Source: Enterobacter sp. R4-368
Lineage (GTDB): Bacteria > Pseudomonadota > Gammaproteobacteria > Enterobacterales > Enterobacteriaceae
Length of the DNA stretch: 64,000 nucleotides
Direction of reading: 5' to 3'
Assembly (NCBI RefSeq): GCF_000410515.1
Contig: NC_021500.1
Coordinates: 1,736,001 to 1,800,000 of the forward strand
Part shown: piece by piece, positions 57,194 to 64,000 of the stretch
Layout: each line of letters begins with the position of its first letter
Position numbering within the stretch: position 1 is the stretch's first letter
Program-made: the position numbers and the translations under genes
The notes under the pieces: model-generated
The model's input: the letters and a program-made list of their open reading frames with translations, nothing else
Database searches by the model: none
Told to the model about the DNA's origin: nothing

Positions 57194-58080
57194 GCCGACT
57201 CACCCGAAGAGGATGAAGAGCTTGAGGTGCGCACTTCGCGAACGTGATCTTCCAGTTCCGCGAAGCTGGGACGTTCCGTGGAAAAGAGGGTTTTGCGACC
57301 AAATTCAACGGCGATCTGCGGCGCATAACCGTTCATGCTGGAAAGCAGCATCGTTTTAATGCACTCAAGCATTTTCAGGTGTTCCGCACTATGCTGACGC
57401 AGCAGCGTCGCCAGCGGCAGCACCATGCCGTATGCCAGCAAAATACCGAGGAAAGTACCCACCATGGCGTGGGCAATCAGCGCGCCCAGTTCCGCTGCCG
57501 GACGATCGGCGGCCGCCAGGGCGTTAACCACCCCCATTACCGCCGCCACGATACCAAATGCAGGCAACCCGTCGCCGATGGCGTTAAGGCTGCTCGCGGG
57601 CACTTCGTGCTCGTGCTCGCAGGTCTCAATCTCTTCATCCATCAACGCTTCCATTTCAAAGGCGTTGGTATTCCCGCTTACCATCAGGCGCAGGTAATCG
57701 GTGATGAAGTTCATGATTTCACTGTCGGCCATCAGCCGTGGATAGGCAGAGAAAATCGGGCTGTTTTGCGGATCTTCAATATCGTTTTCCAGCGATACGA
57801 GGCCATTCTGGCGACCTTTCGCCAGCAACAGATACATCATCGCCAGCAGATCCATATACAGCGCTTTGGTGAAATGGGAGCTTTTAAACAGGCCAGGAAA
57901 TGCTTTTAAGGTGGCCCGGATCGCTTTACCGTTATTTCCGACAATAAAAGCCCCCACGCCCGCGCCGCCGATAATTAAAAATTCGGTCGGCTGAAACAGG
58001 GACGCGAGATTGCCGCCGCTGAGGGCAAAGCCGCCAAATACGGTCGCGAACACGACGATATAGCCAATAATGACTAACAC
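57190..58080 (-). CDS. motA: flagellar stator protein MotA
   Basis: The 296-residue protein has four transmembrane helices and the cytoplasmic loop with the charged region that meets FliG, and PAFGIVAAVMGVVNAL. With MotB it forms the proton-driven stator. It lies 73 bp after flhC copy 2, the normal enterobacterial order. Confidence 0.97.
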   Translation of the reverse strand: MLVIIGYIVVFATVFGGFALSGGNLASLFQPTEFLIIGGAGVGAFIVGNNGKAIRATLKAFPGLFKSSHFTKALYMDLLAMMYLLLAKGRQNGLVSLENDIEDPQNSPIFSAYPRLMADSEIMNFITDYLRLMVSGNTNAFEMEALMDEEIETCEHEHEVPASSLNAIGDGLPAFGIVAAVMGVVNALAAADRPAAELGALIAHAMVGTFLGILLAYGMVLPLATLLRQHSAEHLKMLECIKTMLLSSMNGYAPQIAVEFGRKTLFSTERPSFAELEDHVREVRTSSSSSSSGESA

Positions 58081-58153
58081 TTCAACTCCTTAATAACTCG
58101 ATAATCATTGCGCAACACTAATAACGGGCTGCGCGATGAAGATGTCGCAGCTT

Positions 58154-58705
58154 TTATTCCGATTGACTATGCGAACACGTCAGTTCGGGGGCGGCTTTTT
58201 TAATGGCCCGCGAGGGTGGAAAACACAAACAGCAGGTAAATGTCGCGCTGTTATTTTCCGGCGTGGTAATAAAACGCCCGCCACAAATGCTGCACTCAGT
58301 GTGTTTAACCATGCCGCAGTCAATAAACCGCAGCAGCGTCCAGGCGCGCGTTAAACCCAAAACAGGCTTTTTCTCTGTACCGTTGAGACTGTTTTCCAGA
58401 TACAGTCGATAGCCTTTCAGCATTATTTCAACGGGACGCCCCGATTCCGTCTTTTGCAAATAACAGTAAATGTTATAAAACATTGACGAATGAATATTTT
58501 GCTCCCACGCCATATACCAGTCGGTGGAAAACGGGAGCATGCCTTTCGGCGGCGAACAGCCTTTGAGTTCTTTATACAGTTTTAATAATCTTCTGCGGCT
58601 AAGATTGGTTTCGCTTTCGAGAACCTGCATCCTGGCGCCAAAAGAAATCAATTCCATGGCAATTTGCGCATCCCTGATTTCTGACATGATGCTTTTTTCA
58701 CACAT
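58154..58705 (-). CDS. flhC: flagellar master regulator subunit FlhC, copy 2
   Basis: The 183-residue protein starts MCEKSIMSEIRDAQIAME, aligning with E. coli MSEKSI, and keeps WTLLRFIDCG plus the zinc cysteines (CSICGG...CCLC). It is upstream of motAB-cheAW, the standard location for flhDC. It is highly similar to copy 1 at 28445-29017 but differs in many residues and at the C-terminus, so the duplication is not recent. Confidence 0.94.
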   Translation of the reverse strand: MCEKSIMSEIRDAQIAMELISFGARMQVLESETNLSRRRLLKLYKELKGCSPPKGMLPFSTDWYMAWEQNIHSSMFYNIYCYLQKTESGRPVEIMLKGYRLYLENSLNGTEKKPVLGLTRAWTLLRFIDCGMVKHTECSICGGRFITTPENNSATFTCCLCFPPSRAIKKAAPELTCSHSQSE

Positions 58706-58718
58706 ACAAACTCCGCTG

Positions 58719-59066
58719 TCAGGATCTCGAAGGCTCTTTCCCAGAAAGAGAATTAAGCAAATCAGTGGATAAAATGATTCCGGTATGGATACTTTGCAAA
58801 GCATCAATACGGGAATCTTTGGTTAAACAGTCAATGACTGTTTCATTATCAATGCGTAACCGGCAAATAAGCTGACCGGTTGACGAAAGTTTAATAAGTT
58901 GTGGAAACGTTAAGCCTTTCACAATATCGATCGTGGCGTCACTTAATCCAAGGCGGAACTTTGCGGTAAAGCGGTCCTCATGAATTAAGCGCTGCGCCAA
59001 TAACAAATAAGAAAGGTTCAAGTCCCGGATACATTGTGTCGGCTCATTAAAACTTGTTACGTTCAT
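58719..59066 (-). CDS. flhD: flagellar master regulator subunit FlhD, copy 2
   Basis: The 115-residue protein has DLNLSYLLLAQRLIHEDR and TKDSRIDALQSIHTGIILS. ATG 59066 follows AAGGGGA by about 7 nt; ATG 59072 is too close to that site. It pairs with flhC copy 2, 13 bp downstream. It shares the core with FlhD copy 1, with different N- and C-terminal ends. Confidence 0.94.
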   Translation of the reverse strand: MNVTSFNEPTQCIRDLNLSYLLLAQRLIHEDRFTAKFRLGLSDATIDIVKGLTFPQLIKLSSTGQLICRLRIDNETVIDCLTKDSRIDALQSIHTGIILSTDLLNSLSGKEPSRS

Positions 59067-59251
59067 TACCATTCCCCTTGTATAAGGTAATCGATACTGC
59101 AATTACCGTCCTTTTGCTGTGTAACCACTATGTAACAACTTTAATGCCGATCTTTAGTTTAAGAAATCAAGGTGAAACGGAAATAATGAACCCAGTAAGG
59201 AAAGCCGACCGAATCAATAATTAATCGGAGTAGGATTTTCCTGATATCTGA

Positions 59252-59980
59252 TTATTCCCAGCCTCTTCCTTCCAGACGCGCACGTAAACGTTTGATGGTT
59301 TGACTATGCAACTGGCTGACGCGCGTTTCGGTAATACCCAGCAGTGAACCAACCTCTTTCATATTCAACTCCTGTTGATAATATAAATTGAGTAGCATCT
59401 GCTCGCGCTCAGGAAGTTCTCTGATCTCCTTACTGATCTGCTTTGTTAAATCGCCTAACAGAACATCATTTAGCGGGTCAAGATGGTCCTGTTCCATTTC
59501 TGACAGCTCAACACCATCTGCCAGTAATTCCTGCAGCTCGTCGAGTGAACAGAGCATGCTGGTATTAGTATCAGATAATACTTGCTGATATTCCTGCAAG
59601 CTCATACCTAATTCAGCAGCGACGTCCGACTCGCTTGCCACACCACCAGCACGTTGCTCAACGCGCATAATGGCAGAAGAAACTTCACGGGTTTTACGAC
59701 GAACGCGACGAGGTACCCAATCGTGTTCACGTAATTCATCCATAAAGGCCCAACGTAAACGCTGCGCAATGTAAACCGTGAGTTTGACCCCTTTTTTGGG
59801 GTCAAACTGTTCGATTGCATCCAGAAGCGCAATGGCACCCGCCTGAATAAGATCGTCAATATCAACACTTGACGATAATTTAGACTGCATCTTTAACGCT
59901 TCGTAGCGAACCAAATAACCATATTTGGTCCATAACTGGTCTTTCTGAATTAACCCGTCAGGGCTATATAATCCATTCAC
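59252..59980 (-). CDS. fliA: flagellar sigma factor FliA (sigma-28)
   Basis: The 242-residue sigma factor has region 2 (SSVDIDDLIQAGAIALLDAIEQF; LRWAFMDELREHDWVPR), region 3 and region 4 (LPEREQMLLNLYYQQELNMK; ETRVSQLHSQTIKRLRARL). It transcribes class III flagellar genes such as fliC, che and mot. fliZ and fliY, which follow fliA in E. coli, are absent; flhD copy 2 follows after 185 bp. Confidence 0.96.
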   Translation of the reverse strand: MNGLYSPDGLIQKDQLWTKYGYLVRYEALKMQSKLSSSVDIDDLIQAGAIALLDAIEQFDPKKGVKLTVYIAQRLRWAFMDELREHDWVPRRVRRKTREVSSAIMRVEQRAGGVASESDVAAELGMSLQEYQQVLSDTNTSMLCSLDELQELLADGVELSEMEQDHLDPLNDVLLGDLTKQISKEIRELPEREQMLLNLYYQQELNMKEVGSLLGITETRVSQLHSQTIKRLRARLEGRGWE

Positions 59981-60109
59981 TATTACAATTTCCGGGATGA
60001 TAATAATTGACTAAAATTATTATCGATTATCGCCAATTCAAATAGCATGATAAGCAATCGGAAAGTGGAACATATCGTGACTTTATTTCCCCACGAAACC
60101 CACAGCTAA

Positions 60110-61771
60110 TTAAAATGTTTCCCAGTCGCCTTCCATTTTCTTGGCAGGAACATAATCTCGCTTGGCAGTGGTAATAACAGGGCGCAATGTTTCGCTGTTA
60201 TTTCGTTCACGAGCGACGGCAGAAACATGGTTCTCATTAACGGTAAACTGAGCGACAATTTGTTCCAGCTCGCTGGCATGTTCTTCAACGCTGGTTGCAG
60301 TTCGCGCGGCGTTTTCTACCATGCTGGCGTTCTGTTGGGTAACCAGGTCCATTTCATTAACCGCCTGCGCAATCTGGTTAATTCCCGTGCTTTGTTCATC
60401 CGATGCTGAGGTAATTTCCGCCATGATGTCGGTTACCTGAATGACGGATTTCACAATTTCCTGCATGGAAGAACCAGCCAGTTCCACTTCCTGGGAGCCG
60501 ATGTTCATATTGGCAACACAGGTGTTGATCAACTGGCGGATCTCTTTCGCCGCGTCGGCGCTGCGTTTCGCCAGGTTACGCACTTCACCGGCGACAACCG
60601 CAAAACCACGCCCCTGCTCACCGGCACGCGCCGCTTCAACCGCCGCGTTAAGCGCCAGGATGTTGGTCTGGTTAGCAATGCTATCAATTACGCTGTTGAT
60701 GTCAGCAATTTGACGGGAGTTTGCCGTAATTTCCGTCATGATCTTATCAAGATTGGTCATCACTTCACCGCCTTTCTGCGCGCTGACGCTGGCGCTTTCA
60801 GCCAGTTGCTGCGCACTGTGGGCGTTGTCGGCGTTCTGACGCACGGTGATTTTCAGCTCTTCCATGCTGGCCGCCGTTTCCTGCAGAGCGGACGCCTGCT
60901 GCTCAGTGCGCGAAGAGAGATCGTTGTTGCTGGTGGCGATTTCCTGAGCGTTAGAGTAAATCTGTTTCACGCCGCGACGGATACCATAAACCGTGTCGGT
61001 CAGCGACTGGCGCATGTGCTCAACTTCCAGCAGCATTTGGCCGATTTCGTTAAGCGCACCCGCTTCAATTTTGCTGCTCAGATTGCCTTCAGCAATAGAC
61101 TGGAAAGAGGTAATCGCTTGTTCCAGACGGTTAAAGATGGTGCGTTTCAACCAGATACGCGAACCCACTGCGATGATAATCGCTAATGCCAGAGCCAGGA
61201 AAGAGACAAAGGTCATACGCTGGGTGTCGTTGTGCGACGTTTCGCTAAAACCGCCAACCAATTGTTCGGCATACGCTAAATATTCTTCGGAAGCGTCCTG
61301 CAGCGCGACACGCATTCTGGCTTCAGAAATAATATTTCCGGAATAACCTGTTGGGTTGCGAATAAATTCTACCTTCTTACGTGCAGCTGCCAGCACAGTT
61401 TCAAAGTGTTTTTGAATATTCGCGGCAATAGTGCGCTCTTCTTCCGTTTGAAAAGGCGTGGACATAAATTTATCCATTTGCTTTTCGGCGTTATTCAACA
61501 TGCTTACTGCCCGGTCAATACCGCTTTGCTCAAGTGGTTCATTGAGCATGGTGGCCAACATACCGGCATTAATATGTGCCATCCCGCCAGACACACCAAC
61601 GATTGCGCTGTTTAACATATCAATATTGGTGTTGGTCATAACGGCATCGTCGAAGTTTTCCGCTGTCGATTGGGAACTGGTCAACGCGTAAGCAGATATC
61701 ACAACAATACAAGCAATTAACAACCCAAACAGGATATTAATCCCGGTGGAAATTTTTAAGTCTTTAAACAT
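60110..61771 (-). CDS. methyl-accepting chemotaxis protein
   Basis: The 553-residue receptor has TM1 (about 12-31), a four-helix periplasmic sensor domain (about 32-185), TM2 (about 190-208), HAMP and the signalling hairpin with IANQTNILALNAAVEAARAG. The C-terminal DWETF matches the NWETF-type pentapeptide that docks CheR and CheB. The ligand cannot be read from the sequence. It lies between fliA and flgL, the only receptor in the window. Confidence 0.95.
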   Translation of the reverse strand: MFKDLKISTGINILFGLLIACIVVISAYALTSSQSTAENFDDAVMTNTNIDMLNSAIVGVSGGMAHINAGMLATMLNEPLEQSGIDRAVSMLNNAEKQMDKFMSTPFQTEEERTIAANIQKHFETVLAAARKKVEFIRNPTGYSGNIISEARMRVALQDASEEYLAYAEQLVGGFSETSHNDTQRMTFVSFLALALAIIIAVGSRIWLKRTIFNRLEQAITSFQSIAEGNLSSKIEAGALNEIGQMLLEVEHMRQSLTDTVYGIRRGVKQIYSNAQEIATSNNDLSSRTEQQASALQETAASMEELKITVRQNADNAHSAQQLAESASVSAQKGGEVMTNLDKIMTEITANSRQIADINSVIDSIANQTNILALNAAVEAARAGEQGRGFAVVAGEVRNLAKRSADAAKEIRQLINTCVANMNIGSQEVELAGSSMQEIVKSVIQVTDIMAEITSASDEQSTGINQIAQAVNEMDLVTQQNASMVENAARTATSVEEHASELEQIVAQFTVNENHVSAVARERNNSETLRPVITTAKRDYVPAKKMEGDWETF

Positions 61772-61840
61772 AATGAAACCTAACTAAAAAACAGGGTGAA
61801 ATATCTTTTCGCAGATAGTGATTCACACATGCGGGGTGAA

Positions 61841-61864
61841 TAAAAACCCGTCAATAATGACGGG
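61841..61864 (-). terminator. terminator after flgL
   Basis: Minus-strand CCCGTCA-ttat-TGACGGG followed by TTTTTA, starting 12 bp after the flgL stop. Confidence 0.9.
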
Positions 61865-61875
61865 CCTGTAATGCG

Positions 61876-62799
61876 TTATCCCATAACTTTAAATATGGAA
61901 AGTTGCTGCATCGACTGAAATACGGTCATGGACGAATTGAGCGCGAATTCCGACATTTTTGATTGCGACAATAACGTAATCATCGAATCCCAATCCGAAC
62001 CTAATGTTTCCTGCAACCGGCTTTGCACATTGATATTTTGCGTTTCAGAGCTGAAACCCAGGGCTTCAAGTTGCTGCATATTGGTACCGACGGTGGCGCG
62101 AACCTTACCGAGGTTATCAATGTTTTTCTTAACGCTGATGTTGGTGCTGTCCAGCGTGGTTTGCAAAGCCTGGCGATCGGCATCGCTGGTAATCGGCTGC
62201 TGCAGTTGCGTAATAGCCGCGTCCAGCGCTTTGAACAGATCGTCTGGCGTACCGCTCATAAAGACATCGCTGCCGGTATGCCCCACCTGCATTTCCGTGC
62301 TGTCGGAAACCACCTGCGTCATCGCGGTATCACCGCCGACATAGCTACCGTCTTTCTGGAAAGGCGCGGCCCCGGTTTTGTAACCGGCGAAGATATAGCG
62401 ACCGTCGCTGTTTTTGGCGTTCGCCAGATCCAGCAGGTTGTCGCGAATACCCTGCAACTCCTGCGCCAGCGCCGTGCGATCTTCGTCGGAGTACGTACCG
62501 TTACCGCCGGCGACAATTTTCTGCGTCAAATTTTTAGACAGCAGATTAGAGATAGAGTCCAGCGTGCTATCTTCCTGGCCCAGTGCATCCTGCGCGTAGG
62601 TGCGCGCCGTGTCGTACTGGCTCATTCTGGATAACGCGTTCTGCAGAATAACCGCCTGCGACGCGCCCGACGGATCGTCGGAAGGCTTCAGCAGCGTTTG
62701 CCCGGCAGAGAGGCGCGTGGACAAATCGTTATAACCGTTCATGGCATCCGACAGGCTATCAATACGGTTTTGAAACATGTAACTGGTGCTAAGACGCAT
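61876..62799 (-). CDS. flgL: flagellar hook-filament junction protein FlgL
   Basis: The 307-residue HAP3 protein starts MRLSTSYMFQNRIDSLSDAMN and has flagellin-like D0/D1 helices (LKPSDDPSGASQAVILQNAL). It connects hook and filament. It lies 47 bp after flgK and ends in a terminator. Confidence 0.96.
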   Translation of the reverse strand: MRLSTSYMFQNRIDSLSDAMNGYNDLSTRLSAGQTLLKPSDDPSGASQAVILQNALSRMSQYDTARTYAQDALGQEDSTLDSISNLLSKNLTQKIVAGGNGTYSDEDRTALAQELQGIRDNLLDLANAKNSDGRYIFAGYKTGAAPFQKDGSYVGGDTAMTQVVSDSTEMQVGHTGSDVFMSGTPDDLFKALDAAITQLQQPITSDADRQALQTTLDSTNISVKKNIDNLGKVRATVGTNMQQLEALGFSSETQNINVQSRLQETLGSDWDSMITLLSQSKMSEFALNSSMTVFQSMQQLSIFKVMG

Positions 62800-62846
62800 C
62801 GTTTATTCCTGACTTTTCATTGAGTGGCCCGGCTAACCGGGCGTAC

Positions 62847-64000
62847 TTAGCGAATACTTAACAACGTGTCGAACAGGGTGGTCGCCGTCTGTAAAACTTG
62901 CGCGTTCGCCTGGTAATACTGAGAAAACATCTGCAAATTGACGTACTCCTCATTGATGTCGACACCGGATACCGACTGCTGCTGAAGCGCCCACTGGTCA
63001 TAAACATTCGCCGAGGTGCTCATGTCCGCTTTCAGCCCGCTGACCGAAGAACCGACTGAGCTGACAAGGCTTGCGTAAGCGCCAGACAGCGTCATGCCGT
63101 TCACCACTTTTTCATCCTTGATGCCAATCATCGCCAGCATGTTTTCGTTATCGCTCTGATCGGCCGGATCGGGAGATTTCGCCGCCGCAATCTGATCGCC
63201 ATCGGTGATCGCCACGGTGATGTTATCCGCCACGCCATCGGTCGGGTTCAGCGTAAAGCTGTCTCCCGGCTGCGGCGTACCGCCAGGGGTAATCGTGATC
63301 CCTTCAAATTCCAGTTCGCCATTGCCGCCAATGGTCGGCGTGATGGTGCGGCCGTCGGCGGTGGTGATGCTCCAGTCGGTGCTGGCTGGCCCGTTAAAGG
63401 TCAGTTCGTAGTTTTCCGATTTCACCGCAGGGATATCGGCAAAACTGACATCCAGCGAACCGGTGCCGGTGTTGTTGATATTGCCGATGGCTTGCGGCTT
63501 GCCGATGTTGAAAATATCGGCGCCCGCATTACCGTCGAGGTCGTAACCCTGGCCGTTCACTTCGTTGAACGTGTTGGCCATTTGCAGCGCCAGCTGGTTC
63601 AGCTGATCGCGCGCGGAGACCAGGTCTTCATTGCGGAATTTGAACAGCCCGCCCAGCGCACCGGTGGTTTTGCCTTCGTCGAGCGGCAGGGCGTTGCCCG
63701 AAGCATCAACGTACGCCACCACGGTTTTTGCCGGGTTGCTTTCAGACGCGCTGGCCTGCAGTTCATAGGATTTGCCGCCGCTGACCAGCGCCATGCCGTT
63801 TTGCATGGAAACACTCACCGCGCCGGTATCGGTATTTTCTGTCACCTTAATACCGAGCTTCTCGCTCAACTGACCTAATAATTGGTCACGCTGATCGAGT
63901 AAATCCGCAGGCATACCGCCGGTCTGACCGTGGATCTTTTCAATTTGCTTATTCAGCGACGCCAGCTGTTTGGTATAGGAGTTAATATCATCAACGGTCT
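62847..64000 (-). CDS. flgK: flagellar hook-filament junction protein FlgK, C-terminal part
   Basis: The frame is open to the right edge; about 384 C-terminal codons are in the window and the N-terminus is beyond it. Family features are YTKQLASLNKQI and LLDQRDQLLGQLSEKLGI near the edge, and the C-terminal SGVDINEEYVNLQMFSQYYQ helix ending LFDTLLSIR. An internal ATG at 63914 is not the start. The flg rod and hook genes probably continue to the right. Confidence 0.96.
   Translation of the reverse strand, partial: TVDDINSYTKQLASLNKQIEKIHGQTGGMPADLLDQRDQLLGQLSEKLGIKVTENTDTGAVSVSMQNGMALVSGGKSYELQASASESNPAKTVVAYVDASGNALPLDEGKTTGALGGLFKFRNEDLVSARDQLNQLALQMANTFNEVNGQGYDLDGNAGADIFNIGKPQAIGNINNTGTGSLDVSFADIPAVKSENYELTFNGPASTDWSITTADGRTITPTIGGNGELEFEGITITPGGTPQPGDSFTLNPTDGVADNITVAITDGDQIAAAKSPDPADQSDNENMLAMIGIKDEKVVNGMTLSGAYASLVSSVGSSVSGLKADMSTSANVYDQWALQQQSVSGVDINEEYVNLQMFSQYYQANAQVLQTATTLFDTLLSIR

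Overview
The window is chromosomal DNA from a member of the Enterobacteriaceae. TrmD, RimM, S16, Ffh, GrpE, NadK, RecN, BamE, SmpB and tmRNA are all very close to the Escherichia coli proteins as I remember them. The accessory content (inverse autotransporter, a second-type flagellar cluster) suggests a Kosakonia/Enterobacter-like genus. The genus is an inference from memory, not a computed placement.

Region 1 (1-11162) is conserved core: trmD-rimM-rpsP and ffh on the minus strand, ypjD and corB (CTG start), grpE with a textbook sigma-32 promoter, nadK, recN behind LexA boxes, bamE, the ratA/rnfH pair, smpB and ssrA (tmRNA).

Region 2 (about 11158-23335, 12.2 kb) is a P4-type phage satellite integrated into the 3' end of ssrA. 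Nearly every P4 module can be read: integrase and arm-type sites, a cargo gene, a cos site close to the P2/P4 cohesive end as I recall it, delta/ogr, a sid-like capsid-size gene with a Delta-binding box at its promoter, iterons, vis, a CI-type antisense immunity RNA, kil, a small epsilon-position gene, orf106, the 777-residue alpha primase-helicase, a second iteron cluster and attR. No psu is visible. The cargo between int and cos is one AT-rich gene for a 1070-residue membrane KAP-type P-loop NTPase, start-coupled to int; position and family suggest an anti-phage gene. A second cargo block before attR holds a GH19 muramidase-like enzyme overlapping a small exported protein (effector/immunity-like), and a divergent DUF7079-like gene.

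Region 3 (23336-28097) has the native ssrA terminator, a 1038-residue intimin/invasin-type inverse autotransporter, and a 1.25-kb apparently non-coding stretch leading to flhDC.

Region 4 (28098-64000) is a compact flagellar and chemotaxis cluster: flhDC copy 1; an orphan LuxR-type regulator; fliRQPONMLKJIHGF and divergent fliE; cheRBYZ-flhBAE; fliDST; fliC; a Tad2-like gene plus a broken partner; then on the minus strand flgK-flgL-mcp-fliA-flhDC copy 2-motAB-cheAW. It continues past the window at flgK. Two complete flhDC operons bracket the cluster. The flhE gene carries unusual tandem duplications: a dead copy of its 5' end upstream and three extra 147-bp copies of its 3' end downstream, each an intact 42-codon ORF.

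Together, FlhDC would switch on the fli/flh class II genes, FliA would switch on fliC, che and mot genes, and the MCP carries its own CheR/CheB docking tail. The satellite has the parts to integrate, excise, replicate, keep immunity through an RNA, and be packaged by a P2-like helper.
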